From: Mycobacterium sp. MYCO198283
GTDB lineage: Bacteria; Actinomycetota; Actinomycetes; Mycobacteriales; Mycobacteriaceae
Reading direction: 5' to 3'
DNA length: 64,000 bases
Assembly: GCF_021213805.1 (NCBI RefSeq)
Contig: NZ_JAJQJI010000001.1
Span: 627,944-691,943, forward strand
Part shown: positions 48,477-56,717 of the stretch, piece by piece
How the letters are laid out: each line of letters starts with the position of its first letter
Position numbering within the stretch: position 1 is the first letter of the stretch
The notes under the pieces: model-generated
Seen by the model: the letters and a program-made list of their open reading frames with translations, nothing else
Told to the model about the DNA's origin: nothing
Databases searched by the model: none
Program-made: the position numbers and the translations under genes

Positions 48477-49307
48477 ACGCGCCAGTGCCCGGTGAACGCG
48501 GCTCACGATGCTGCCCTCACCGTCTTCTGATGTCACGCGAATGACGATCCAGCCGAGCGCGGTGAGCTCTTCCATCCGCCGGATGTCCCGGTTGAACTGG
48601 TATGTATCGGTCCGGTGGTGGTCGCCGTCGTACTCGATGGCCACCTTGAGCTGCTTCCAGCCCATGTCGAGCACGGCGACCACTTCGCCATACACGCCGC
48701 GGACCGTGATCTGGGTTTCGACGGGCGGGAACCCATGCCGTGCCAGCAGCAGTCGCAGCCAGGTCTCCCGGGGTGACTCGGCTCCACGGTTCATGGCCGC
48801 CAACGCCTTGCGGGCTCGCCGGATACCTCGTCGGCCTGGGTACCGCTCGAGCAGTGCCTCGACCTCACGAACGTCGAGGCGCGTCGCGCGGGCAAGCGCG
48901 TCGAGGACGGCCACCGCGCGAGCGAAGGGATAGCGGCAGGCGATGTCGACCGCCGTCCGGCTGGGTGTGGTGACGCGCACGCCGTCGATGAGCATGACCT
49001 CGTCGTCGGCGACGCGGTCCTGCCACGTCACAATGCCGCCGGGCGGGCAGCGGCGGTAGTACAGCAGTTCGGCCGGCTGCTTCCCGCCGATCCACTTGGC
49101 ACCGTGCAAGGCAGCCGCGGAACTACCTGCTACCACCGCCCGCCGTCGCGACCACACCCACGCGGCCCTCGCCCGCGCTTTCGCGGTCAACGGCTCGGAC
49201 CCGAGGACGTAGACGTCGGGATAGATTGGTGTCGCAGTCGTGCGCAGTCGGTGCCTGGTCAGCCGACCCGTCGCCAACGCCTCGCTGCCCAGAAACGGTT
49301 CCCCCAT
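48444..49307 (-). CDS. Protein with AbiEi-like N-terminus and DUF559 (VSR-like) nuclease domain
   Basis: A 287-residue protein. The first half has the winged-helix-like and antitoxin-type pattern (GRLTRHRLRTT, then HGAKWIGGKQP and VRVTTPSRTAVDIAC), as in AbiEi-type proteins. The C-terminal third matches DUF559/very-short-patch-repair-like nucleases: VAIEYDGDHHRTDTYQF near residue 225 (a D/E-xK-like acidic strand) and ALGWIVIRVTSED. A DNA-binding or nuclease role is inferred. Such genes vary between mycobacterial strains; here it interrupts the steroid regulon and carries no KstR site. Confidence 0.75.
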   Translation of the reverse strand: MGEPFLGSEALATGRLTRHRLRTTATPIYPDVYVLGSEPLTAKARARAAWVWSRRRAVVAGSSAAALHGAKWIGGKQPAELLYYRRCPPGGIVTWQDRVADDEVMLIDGVRVTTPSRTAVDIACRYPFARAVAVLDALARATRLDVREVEALLERYPGRRGIRRARKALAAMNRGAESPRETWLRLLLARHGFPPVETQITVRGVYGEVVAVLDMGWKQLKVAIEYDGDHHRTDTYQFNRDIRRMEELTALGWIVIRVTSEDGEGSIVSRVHRALARRASTGGGLTA

Positions 49308-49353
49308 GCCCGGCAGTATGTCGACGGGCTCCGACGGTCGTGACGAAACGGCG

Positions 49354-50553
49354 CTACACCACCGGCTTGCCCGGCGTGAAGACGACGGGCATGGCCTCGA
49401 GCCCGGATACGAAGTTGGCGGCCCGCAGCGGAAGCACGGCGTCGTCGGCGAGCCGCAGATCCGGCATGCGCTGCAACACCTTTGTCAGCATGAGCCGCAG
49501 CTCGAGGCGGGCGAGCTGGTTGCCCAGGCAGAAGTGGGTGCCGAATCCGAAGGCCACGTGGCTGTTCGGATTCCGGTCGATCCGGAAGCTCTCGGGGTCA
49601 CCGAAGACCGACTCGTCGAAGTTCGCCGACTCGAACATCAGCATGATCTTCTCGCCGGATCTCAGCTGGGCGCCGTGGAATTCGGTGTCGGCGGTCAACG
49701 TGCGGCACATGTTCTTCACCGGCGACGTCCAGCGCAGCATCTCCTCGATGGCGCCGGGCAAGAGCTCCGCGTCCGCCACCACGCGCTCCCACTGATCGCG
49801 ATGGCGCAGCAACTGCGCGGTGCCGCCCGACAGCGTGTGGCGGGTGGTCTCGTCGCCGCCGATGAGGATCAGCAGCGTCTCGAAGACGATCTCGTCATCG
49901 GTCATCCGGGAGCCCTCGACCTCGGAATTCACCAGCACGGAGAACAGGTCGTCGGTGGGCTCGGCCCGCCGCTTGCCGATGACGTCCATGGTGAAGGCGG
50001 TGTAGGCGGCAAAGGTGTCCATCAGCTTCTGGATCGTCGCCTCGTCGACGGTCGAGCTCAGCCCGCAGACCAGGTCGTCGGACCACTGCAGCAGCATGCC
50101 GCGCTCCTCGGGCAGCACGCCGAGCATGTCGCCGATGACGGCCATGGGCAGCGGCGCGGCGATGTCGCGCACGAAGTCGCACTCGCCGCGCTCGATCACC
50201 GCGTCGATCAGCGTGTCACAGAGCCGCTCGATCGACGGCACCTTGTCCATCACCCGCTTGCGGGTGAACCCGGCGTTGACGAGCTTGCGCCGCAACAGGT
50301 GCGCCGGATCGTCCATGTCGATCATGTAGGGCATGCCGGGCTGATCCGGGCGAATGCCACCGGTCGAGCTGAACAGCTCCGGGTTGCGCTCGGCGTCGAT
50401 CACAGCCTGGTAGGTGGTGGCGGCGGCCAGCCCGTTGCGGTCGCGGAACACCGGTTGGTTCGCCCGCATCCAGCGGTACGCCTCGCGCGCGGCGGCCCCG
50501 TCGGCGTAGAAGTTGCCGTCCGCCAGGTCGACGTCGGGAATCGTGGTGGTCAT
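49354..50553 (-). CDS. cyp142: Cholesterol C26/C27-hydroxylase CYP142
   Basis: A 399-residue P450 (398 in M. tuberculosis). The I-helix GGDETTRHT lies near residue 233, the K-helix EEMLRW near 274 and the heme loop FGFGTHFCLGNQLAR places the ligand Cys at 342. CYP142 oxidises the terminal side-chain carbon of cholest-4-en-3-one (established). ATG 50553 is chosen because PDVDLADGNFYA follows, matching known CYP142; GGGAGAG lies before it. It follows the acetoacetate decarboxylase-like gene by 13 bases and shares its KstR promoter. Confidence 0.95.
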   Translation of the reverse strand: MTTTIPDVDLADGNFYADGAAAREAYRWMRANQPVFRDRNGLAAATTYQAVIDAERNPELFSSTGGIRPDQPGMPYMIDMDDPAHLLRRKLVNAGFTRKRVMDKVPSIERLCDTLIDAVIERGECDFVRDIAAPLPMAVIGDMLGVLPEERGMLLQWSDDLVCGLSSTVDEATIQKLMDTFAAYTAFTMDVIGKRRAEPTDDLFSVLVNSEVEGSRMTDDEIVFETLLILIGGDETTRHTLSGGTAQLLRHRDQWERVVADAELLPGAIEEMLRWTSPVKNMCRTLTADTEFHGAQLRSGEKIMLMFESANFDESVFGDPESFRIDRNPNSHVAFGFGTHFCLGNQLARLELRLMLTKVLQRMPDLRLADDAVLPLRAANFVSGLEAMPVVFTPGKPVV

Positions 50554-50566
50554 GGCTCTCCCGGAC

Positions 50567-51301
50567 TCAGGGCGTGACGACATGGGCGTCACCGAAGGTC
50601 ATTTGGACGCGAGCGGAGGACTGCGACGCCATCGCTCGTTTGGGGAGACCGAGGGACGCCAGGTCCGCGGCGTACGGGTGGTCACCCAGCCGCAGCCGCG
50701 CCCCGCCGACCCGCACCCGCATGCCGGAATTTCGCATCTCCCAGGGGATCTCGCGGGTGACGCCGTCGAGGCAGCTGTAGGTCCGCAGGGTCTGGGGCTT
50801 CGAGGTGAGCGCCGACGGCAGCGGCACCCCGCTTGCGAAGTCGACACCCGCGATGAGCTTCCCGTCTTTGGCGACCTCGAAGCCGAACGAGGAACCCTCG
50901 CGCACCGTGAAGTCGGCCATGATCTTCGGGAAGCCCCAGATGGTGCGGCCGGCCTCGAGCGTGAAGGACTGGTCGACGGGCAGGTGGTGGATGAAGGCGG
51001 CGGCGTTGCGCAGCGCGGCCGGTCCGCGGGCGTTCGCCCCGGCGGGGTTCACCATCACCGCGGTGCCGAACTCGTTATATCTGCCCAGGTCGCCGTCGTG
51101 GTAGCGGACGAGCATGAGCATGACGACGGCCTTGCCCGGCAGGTACTCGCACACCCGCAGGCCGCTGTAGTCGATGAGCTGCTGCGCGGCCGGCGCGGAC
51201 ACCGAGAACATCGCGACGTGGCAGTCGGCGTGGCGGATCCGGACCGGCATCGTCAGCACCGTGCCGGCAATCGTGTGCTGAGCGGGTGTGGTCGACGTCA
51301 C
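50567..51301 (-). CDS. Acetoacetate decarboxylase-family protein (Rv3519-like)
   Basis: A 244-residue protein with the acetoacetate decarboxylase-like beta fold (VVMLMLVRYHDGDLGRYNEFG, then TIWGFPKIMADF). FPKIM near residue 128 contains the position of the catalytic Lys of the family. A sterol substrate is inferred only from context. Start GTG 51301 lies six bases after a TAGGTT -10 box that begins inside a perfect KstR operator, so it is probably leaderless. First gene of an operon with cyp142. Confidence 0.88.
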   Translation of the reverse strand: MTSTTPAQHTIAGTVLTMPVRIRHADCHVAMFSVSAPAAQQLIDYSGLRVCEYLPGKAVVMLMLVRYHDGDLGRYNEFGTAVMVNPAGANARGPAALRNAAAFIHHLPVDQSFTLEAGRTIWGFPKIMADFTVREGSSFGFEVAKDGKLIAGVDFASGVPLPSALTSKPQTLRTYSCLDGVTREIPWEMRNSGMRVRVGGARLRLGDHPYAADLASLGLPKRAMASQSSARVQMTFGDAHVVTP

Positions 51302-51311
51302 GCGCCCAACC

Positions 51312-51325
51312 TAGAACGTGTTCTA
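51312..51325. promoter_or_regulatory. KstR operator for the Rv3519-like/cyp142 operon, with overlapping -10
   Basis: TAGAACGTGTTCTA is a perfect match with fully symmetric arms. On the minus strand the last TA opens TAGGTT (51313-51308), then GGGCGC, then the GTG start codon. Confidence 0.9.
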
Positions 51326-51342
51326 GTTCGTGGCAAGACCGT

Positions 51343-52374
51343 TCAGACGAGCCCGGCGAGATCCCGGATCTGCTCGGCAGAACGTGCACCGACCACCATC
51401 ATCGTCACGCCCGCGGCCTCCCAGGCCTTGATCTGCTGCTGCACGTACCCCAGGTCGCCGACGATGGCCGAATCGTCGACGAGCTCGTCGGGGATCACCG
51501 TCGCCGCCTCGTCCTTGCGCCCGGAGCGGAAGAGCCTGGTCACGTCGTCGACCACCTCGGCGTAGCCCATCCGCCGGTACACGTCGGCGTGGAAGTTGGT
51601 GTCCTCGGCACCCATGCCGCCCATGTAGAGCGCCAGGTGCGGCTTCATCAGCTCCATGACCGCGGCCCGGTCGTCGGTGACGATCACCTGCGCCGTCGCG
51701 CAGATCTCGAAGGTCTCGCGGGTGCGCCGGGCGCCGGGGCGCGCGAAACCCTCGTCGAGCCACTCGTTGTACATGCCCGCAATGCGCGGGGAATAGAAGA
51801 TCGGCAGCCAGCCGTCGCAGATCTCGGCCGCGAGCGCGACGTTCTTCGGGCCCTCCGCGCCCAGCATCACCGGGATGTCGGCGCGCCGCGGATGGGTGAT
51901 CGGCTTCAGCGGCTTGCCCAGGCCGGTGGTGCCCTCACCGGTGAGCGGCAGCGGGTAGTGCGGGCCGGCGCTGGTCACCGGCGCCTCACGGGCCCACACC
52001 TGCCGCAGGATGTCGATGTATTCGCGGGTGCGCGCCAGCGGCTTCGGGAACCGCTGCCCGTACCAGCCTTCGACGACCTGCGGCCCGGACACACCCAGGC
52101 CCAGGATGTGCCGGCCGCCGGACAGGTGGTCGAGCGTCAGCGCGGCCATGGCGCACGCGGTCGGCGTGCGGGCCGACAGCTGGATCACCGACGTGCCCAA
52201 CCGCATTCGGCTGGTCTCGCGGCCCCACCAGGCCAGCGGGGTGTAGGCGTCCGAACCCCACGCCTCGGCGGTGAAGACGGTGTCGAAATCCGCCTCCTCG
52301 GCCGCCGCGACGAGTTCTGCATGGTTCTCCGGGGGGTGCGCGCCCCAGTAGCCGAGCTGCAGTCCGAGCTTCAT
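51343..52374 (-). CDS. F420-dependent LLM-class oxidoreductase (Rv3520c-like)
   Basis: A 343-residue luciferase-like TIM-barrel protein of the coenzyme-F420 type, typical of mycobacteria. KLGLQLGYWGAHPPENHAEL at the N-terminus, and RMRLGTSVIQLSARTPTACA followed by LSGGRHILGLGVSGPQV, are family features. It probably oxidises or reduces a side-chain intermediate with F420. It has a Shine-Dalgarno sequence, unlike its divergent neighbour. KstR site 36 bases upstream is shared with the ltp operon. Confidence 0.92.
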   Translation of the reverse strand: MKLGLQLGYWGAHPPENHAELVAAAEEADFDTVFTAEAWGSDAYTPLAWWGRETSRMRLGTSVIQLSARTPTACAMAALTLDHLSGGRHILGLGVSGPQVVEGWYGQRFPKPLARTREYIDILRQVWAREAPVTSAGPHYPLPLTGEGTTGLGKPLKPITHPRRADIPVMLGAEGPKNVALAAEICDGWLPIFYSPRIAGMYNEWLDEGFARPGARRTRETFEICATAQVIVTDDRAAVMELMKPHLALYMGGMGAEDTNFHADVYRRMGYAEVVDDVTRLFRSGRKDEAATVIPDELVDDSAIVGDLGYVQQQIKAWEAAGVTMMVVGARSAEQIRDLAGLV

Positions 52375-52409
52375 CCAGATCGCCTCATCACGTTCCTTGC
52401 CACGATTCT

Positions 52410-52423
52410 TAGAACCTGTTCTA
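52410..52423. promoter_or_regulatory. KstR operator between the F420 gene and the ltp4-ltp3 operon, with overlapping -10
   Basis: TAGAACCTGTTCTA is a perfect match. On the plus strand the last TA begins TACTCT (52422-52427), five bases before the GTG at 52433, predicting a leaderless mRNA for the DUF35-like gene. Confidence 0.88.
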
Positions 52424-52432
52424 CTCTGATGC

Positions 52433-53440
52433 GTGAGCGTCAGCCAAGACAGCCCGGGCCTGCTCGATGCGCATGAGCCACCGCTTTCGGCCCCCCTCCG
52501 ACTGTCATTCGACTACACCCGTTCGGTCGGGCCACTGCTGAGCCAGTTCTTCACCGCGTTGCGCGGCAAGCGCATCGTCGGGGTCCGCGGATCGGACGGC
52601 CGCGTGCTGGTGCCGCCGGCCGAGTTCGACCCCGTGACCTGCGCGCGGTTGAGCGAGATCGTACCGGTGAGCGCCGTCGGAACCGTCCAGTCGTGGACCT
52701 GGCAGTCGGAGCCGCTCGAGGGTCAGCCGCTGGACCGGCCGTTCGCGTGGGCGCTCATCACGCTCGACGGCGCGGACACGGCGCTGCTGCACGCCGTCGC
52801 CGCCGACGGGCCCGACGCCATCAGCACCGGCGCGCGGGTCACGGCGCACTGGGTCGACGAGCCGGTCGGCGCCATCACCGACATCGCCTACTTCACCATC
52901 GGCGAGGCCGAGGAAGCCGTCGAGCACACCACCGACGAGCGCGACCCGGTCAAGATCGTGGTCATCCCGACGGCCATCGAGATCCAGCACACCGCCTCGC
53001 TGCCCGAGAGCGCCTACCTGCGGGCGCTGCAGGAAGGCAGACTGCTCGGCGCGCGATCGGCAAAGGGCCGCGACGGCAAGCCCGGCAAGGTGTATTTCCC
53101 GGCGCGCGAAGCGGATCCGGCCACGGGTCTGCCGCTCGACGAGTTCGTCGAGCTGTCCGACAAGGGCACCGTCACGACCTTCGCGATCATCAACATCCCG
53201 TTCGCGGGCCAGCGCATCAAGCCGCCCTACGTCGCGGCGTACGTGCTGCTCGACGGCGCCGACATCCCGTTCCTGCACCTGGTCACCGAGATCGACGCCA
53301 CCGAGGTGCGGATGGGCATGCGGGTCGAGGCGGTGTGGCGGCCCCGCGAGGAGTGGGGCCTCGGTATCGACAACATCTCGCATTTCCGGCCGAGCGGTGA
53401 ACCGGACGCCGACTACGACACCTACAAGCACCACCTGTAA
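52433..53440 (+). CDS. Double DUF35/OB-fold-like protein (Rv3521-like), partner of Ltp enzymes
   Basis: A 335-residue protein built from two related halves, each with a rubredoxin-like knuckle and an OB-fold (FFTALRGKRIVGVRGSDGR with PPAEFDP near 40-68; then YLRALQEGRLLGARSAKGRDG with FPAREADP near 195-225). The zinc-binding Cys pairs of most DUF35 proteins are missing. DUF35 proteins bind thiolase-like Ltp aldolases (established for ChsH2-Ltp2). The position before ltp4 and ltp3, separated by 12 bases, suggests the same here. The GTG start follows a KstR-overlapping -10 box. Confidence 0.88.
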   Translation: MSVSQDSPGLLDAHEPPLSAPLRLSFDYTRSVGPLLSQFFTALRGKRIVGVRGSDGRVLVPPAEFDPVTCARLSEIVPVSAVGTVQSWTWQSEPLEGQPLDRPFAWALITLDGADTALLHAVAADGPDAISTGARVTAHWVDEPVGAITDIAYFTIGEAEEAVEHTTDERDPVKIVVIPTAIEIQHTASLPESAYLRALQEGRLLGARSAKGRDGKPGKVYFPAREADPATGLPLDEFVELSDKGTVTTFAIINIPFAGQRIKPPYVAAYVLLDGADIPFLHLVTEIDATEVRMGMRVEAVWRPREEWGLGIDNISHFRPSGEPDADYDTYKHHL

Positions 53441-53452
53441 AGGCCTGGCACA

Positions 53453-54514
53453 GTGACTGATCGCAACGTAGCGGTGGTCGGGTTCGCGCATGCACCGCAT
53501 GTGCGCCGCACCGAAGGCACCACCAACGGCGTCGAGATGCTCATGCCGTGCTTCGCGGCGCTCTACGACGAGCTCGGCATCGCGCAGCGCGACATCGGCT
53601 TCTGGTGTTCCGGATCCTCCGATTATCTTGCCGGACGCGCGTTCTCGTTCATCTCCGCAATCGACTCGATCGGGGCCGTGCCACCGATCAACGAGTCGCA
53701 CGTCGAGATGGACGCCGCGTGGGCGCTGTACGAGGCCTACATCAAGCTGCTGACCGGCGAGGTCGACACCGCGCTGGTCTACGGGTTCGGCAAGTCGAGC
53801 GCGGGCATCCTGCGCCGCGTGCTCGCCCTGCAGACCGACCCGTACACGGTCGCGCCGCTGTGGCCGGATTCGGTGTCGATGGCGGGCCTGCAGGCGCGCG
53901 CCGGCCTGGACGCCGGGAAGTGGACCGCCGAGGACATGGCACAGGTGGCGCTCGACGCGTTCGCCGTCGCCGAGCGCACCGACTCCGAGCCGCCGGCCGC
54001 CGACATCGACGAGCTGCTGAGCCGGCCGTACTTCGCCGAACCGCTGCGTCGCCACGACATCGCACCGATCAGCGACGGTGCCGCCGCGATCGTGCTCGCG
54101 GCCGGCGATCGAGCGCGTGAGCTCCGTGAACGGCCGGCGTGGATCACCGGTTTCGAGCACCGCATCGAAACACCGGTCCTCGGCGCGCGCGATCTGACGA
54201 CGTCGCCGTCGACGGCGGCCTCGGCGCAGGGCGCCACCGGCGGCGACACCGGCTCCATCGACGTCGCCGAGCTGTACGCGCCGTTCACCCATCAGCAGCT
54301 CATCCTCAAAGAGGCGATCGGGCTGGGCGACGGGACGGCGGTCAACCCGTCGGGCGGGGCGCTGGCCGCCAATCCGATGTTCGTCGCGGGGCTGGAGCGC
54401 ATCGGTTTCGCGGCCCGGCACATCTTCGACGGATCGGCACAGCGGGTGCTCGCCCACGCCACGAGCGGGCCTGCGCTGCAGCAGAATCTGGTCGCCGTGC
54501 TGGAAGGGAAATAA
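53453..54514 (+). CDS. ltp4: Thiolase-like lipid-transfer/aldolase subunit Ltp4
   Basis: A 353-residue thiolase-fold protein (354 in M. tuberculosis Rv3522). No thiolase nucleophile Cys appears at the usual position (PINESHVEMDAAWALYEAY near residue 80), which argues against a thiolase reaction and for a retro-aldol or carrier role. The C-terminal SGGALAANPMFVAGLER and VLAHATSGPALQQNL match the family. Ltp3 and Ltp4 act on C24-branched sterol side chains in Rhodococcus (established). Starts GTG; ltp3 follows 2 bases after the stop. Confidence 0.93.
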   Translation: MTDRNVAVVGFAHAPHVRRTEGTTNGVEMLMPCFAALYDELGIAQRDIGFWCSGSSDYLAGRAFSFISAIDSIGAVPPINESHVEMDAAWALYEAYIKLLTGEVDTALVYGFGKSSAGILRRVLALQTDPYTVAPLWPDSVSMAGLQARAGLDAGKWTAEDMAQVALDAFAVAERTDSEPPAADIDELLSRPYFAEPLRRHDIAPISDGAAAIVLAAGDRARELRERPAWITGFEHRIETPVLGARDLTTSPSTAASAQGATGGDTGSIDVAELYAPFTHQQLILKEAIGLGDGTAVNPSGGALAANPMFVAGLERIGFAARHIFDGSAQRVLAHATSGPALQQNLVAVLEGK

Positions 54515-54516
54515 CC

Positions 54517-55689
54517 ATGGCTGGACGCAAAGCAGCGGTTCTCGGCACCGGCCAGACCAAGTACGTCGCCAAGCGTCAGGACGTGTCGATGGGCGGCCTG
54601 GTCCGCGAGTCGATCGACCGCGCGCTCGACGACAGCGGGATGACGCTCGATGACATCGACGCCGTGGTGGTCGGCAAGGCGCCCGACTTCTTCGAGGGCG
54701 TCATGATGCCGGAGCTGTTCCTGGCCGACGCGGTGGGTGCGACGAACAAGCCGCTGATCCGCGTGCACACCGCCGGCTCGGTGGGCGGCTCAACCGGCGT
54801 GGTGGCGGCGAGCCTGGTGCAATCCGGGAAGTACCGCCGCGTGCTGGCGATGGCGTGGGAGAAGCAGTCGGAGTCGAATGCCATGTGGGCGTTGAGCATT
54901 CCGGTGCCGTTCACCAAGCCGGTCGGCGCCGGTGCGGGCGGGTACTTCGCCCCGCACGTGCGTGCCTACATCCGCCGCTCGGGCGCGCCGACGCACATCG
55001 GCGCCATGGTGGCGGTGAAGGACCGGCAGAACGGCGCGAAGAACCCGCTCGCGCACCTGCAGCAGAGCGACATCACCCTGGAGAAGGTGCTGAGCTCGCA
55101 GATGCTGTGGGACCCGATCCGCTTCGACGAGACGTGCCCGTCGTCGGACGGCGCGTGCGCGCTGGTGATCGGCGACGAAGAGACCGCGGACGCCCACGTC
55201 GCCGAGGGCCGTCCCGTCGCCTGGATCCACGCCACGGCGCTGCGCACCGAGCCGCTGGCCTACTCCGGCCGCGACCAGGTGAACCCGCAGGCCGGCCGTG
55301 ACGCCGCCAAGGCGCTGTGGCAGGCCGCCGGCATCACCAGCCCGATCGACGAGATCGACGTCGCCGAGATCTACGTGCCGTTCTCGTGGTTCGAGCCGAT
55401 GTGGCTGGAGAACCTGGGGTTCGCCCCCGAAGGTGAGGGCTGGAAGCTCACCGAGGCCGGCGAGACGGCGATCGGTGGACGCATCCCGCTCAACCCGTCG
55501 GGCGGGGTGCTGTCGTCGAACCCGATCGGCGCGTCGGGCCTGATCCGGTTCGCCGAGGCCGCCATCCAGGTGATGAGCAAGGCCGGCGCGCACCAGGTCG
55601 AGGGCGCTCGCAAGGCACTCGGCCACGCCTACGGCGGCGGATCGCAGTACTACTCGATGTGGGTCGTCGGCGCGGACAAGCCGGCATGA
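54517..55689 (+). CDS. ltp3: Thiolase-like aldolase subunit Ltp3
   Basis: A 390-residue thiolase-fold protein. VHTAGSVGGSTGV near residue 85 takes the place of the thiolase Cys nucleophile segment, so a retro-aldol reaction on a sterol side-chain CoA ester is more likely than thiolysis. The C-terminal NPSGGVLSSNPIGASGLIR and KALGHAYGGGSQY are family landmarks. It follows ltp4 by 2 bases and is followed, with an ATGA overlap, by a small SnoaL-like gene. Equivalent to Rv3523. Confidence 0.94.
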   Translation: MAGRKAAVLGTGQTKYVAKRQDVSMGGLVRESIDRALDDSGMTLDDIDAVVVGKAPDFFEGVMMPELFLADAVGATNKPLIRVHTAGSVGGSTGVVAASLVQSGKYRRVLAMAWEKQSESNAMWALSIPVPFTKPVGAGAGGYFAPHVRAYIRRSGAPTHIGAMVAVKDRQNGAKNPLAHLQQSDITLEKVLSSQMLWDPIRFDETCPSSDGACALVIGDEETADAHVAEGRPVAWIHATALRTEPLAYSGRDQVNPQAGRDAAKALWQAAGITSPIDEIDVAEIYVPFSWFEPMWLENLGFAPEGEGWKLTEAGETAIGGRIPLNPSGGVLSSNPIGASGLIRFAEAAIQVMSKAGAHQVEGARKALGHAYGGGSQYYSMWVVGADKPA

Positions 55690-56093
55690 GCGAACATCCG
55701 GCCACGGCGGCCGGCCGCCGCTCCCGCGAGGCGGCCATGGCGCACGACAAGCAGGCATGGCTCGACAACTTCGCCGACGACGCCGTGGTCGAGGACCCCA
55801 TCGGGCCGTCGCACTTCGACCCCGAGGGAAAGGGCCACCGCGGTAAGGAGGCGATCGCCAAGTTCTGGGACATGGCCATCGGTCCCAACGAGATGACGTT
55901 CCACTTCACCGACTCCTTCCGCTGCGGCAACGAGGAAGCAAACACCGGGCACATCTCGATCGTCACCAGCGGCCTGCAGGTGACGTGCGAGGGCGTGTTC
56001 ACCTACCGCGTCAACGACGAGGGCAAGCTCGTCGCGCTGCGCGCGTACTGGGAGCTCGACCGCGCGGCAGCGACAGCCAAGCCGGTCTCCTAG
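55686..56093 (+). CDS. SnoaL/ketosteroid isomerase-like protein, 135 aa
   Basis: A small NTF2-fold protein: N-terminal helix (SREAAMAHDKQAWLDNFADDAVVEDPIGPS), then strands with ITFHFTDSF-type pattern and TCEGVFTYRVNDEGKL. Its ATG overlaps the ltp3 stop, so it is made with Ltp3 and probably works on the same sterol intermediate, as an isomerase, a dehydratase or a binding protein. The KSI catalytic Tyr/Asp pair cannot be assigned confidently. I do not recall this gene at the M. tuberculosis position. Converges with the gamma-carbonic-anhydrase-like gene. Confidence 0.82.
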   Translation: MSEHPATAAGRRSREAAMAHDKQAWLDNFADDAVVEDPIGPSHFDPEGKGHRGKEAIAKFWDMAIGPNEMTFHFTDSFRCGNEEANTGHISIVTSGLQVTCEGVFTYRVNDEGKLVALRAYWELDRAAATAKPVS

Positions 56094-56096
56094 CCG

Positions 56097-56621
56097 TCAG
56101 GCCTCGGACAGCCCGGCGCGGTAGCGGCGCGCCAAGTCCTCGTACTCCGGCGCATTGGTGCGCACCCAGTCGGCGGCATGGGTGCCGGCGATCGGTCCCT
56201 TGACCTTTGCCGGGGCGCCGACGACCAGCACCTCGTCGGGAATCTGCATGCCGCCGAGCACCACCGCGCCGGCGGCGATCAGGCTGCGGGCGCCGATCAC
56301 CGCGCCGTCGAGCGTGGTGCAGTGATTGCCGACGAGCGTGCCCGCGCCGATCACGGTCCCGTGTACGACGCACGAGTGCGCCACGGTCGCGCCCGGACCG
56401 ATGTCGGTGGGTGTGCCCGGCGAGGCGTGCACCACGGAGTTGTCCTGCACGTTCGCGCCCGCGCGCACGACGATCGGGCTGTAGTCGGCCCGCAGCACCG
56501 CGCCGAACCACACCGACGCCTCGGCCTCGACCGTCACGTCGCCGACCAGCACCGCGGTCGGGGCGATGAAGGCTTCGGGATGAACGGTCGGGGTACTCCC
56601 CTCGAAGCTGTACAGCGGCAT
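56097..56621 (-). CDS. Gamma-carbonic-anhydrase-like hexapeptide protein (Rv3525c-like)
   Basis: A 174-residue left-handed beta-helix protein (repeats such as VLVGDVTVEAEASVWFGAVLRAD). The zinc-ligand His of the family appear in SVVHASPG near 64 and in VAHSCVVHG near 80-88. Member of the PaaY/CaiE/gamma-CA group, trimers that may bind CoA esters. Same size and position as Rv3525c. It diverges from kshA, which begins 97 bases away beyond a KstR site, so it may share the control. Confidence 0.92.
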   Translation of the reverse strand: MPLYSFEGSTPTVHPEAFIAPTAVLVGDVTVEAEASVWFGAVLRADYSPIVVRAGANVQDNSVVHASPGTPTDIGPGATVAHSCVVHGTVIGAGTLVGNHCTTLDGAVIGARSLIAAGAVVLGGMQIPDEVLVVGAPAKVKGPIAGTHAADWVRTNAPEYEDLARRYRAGLSEA

Positions 56622-56675
56622 TGCTCACATATACCTGCGGCGCCGCGGCTCGATTGCGCAGCCTGACGGTAAAAC

Positions 56676-56689
56676 TGTAACGTGTTCTA
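56676..56689. promoter_or_regulatory. KstR operator upstream of kshA
   Basis: TGTAACGTGTTCTA matches TNNAACNNGTTNNA exactly. It lies 28 bases before the kshA GTG, which has its own GGAGG site, and 54 bases before the divergent gamma-CA-like gene. Confidence 0.88.
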
Positions 56690-56717
56690 ATTGGAGAGCA
56701 CTAGATGGAGGTGCGTC

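Noticed and set aside
45911..48544. 877-aa open frame on the plus strand over fadD19 and echA19
   Set aside because: Shadow frame of fadD19 and echA19, both with full family motifs and KstR promoters.
52505..54457. 650-aa open frame on the minus strand over the DUF35-like gene and ltp4
   Set aside because: Antisense shadow, low-complexity composition, no start signal.
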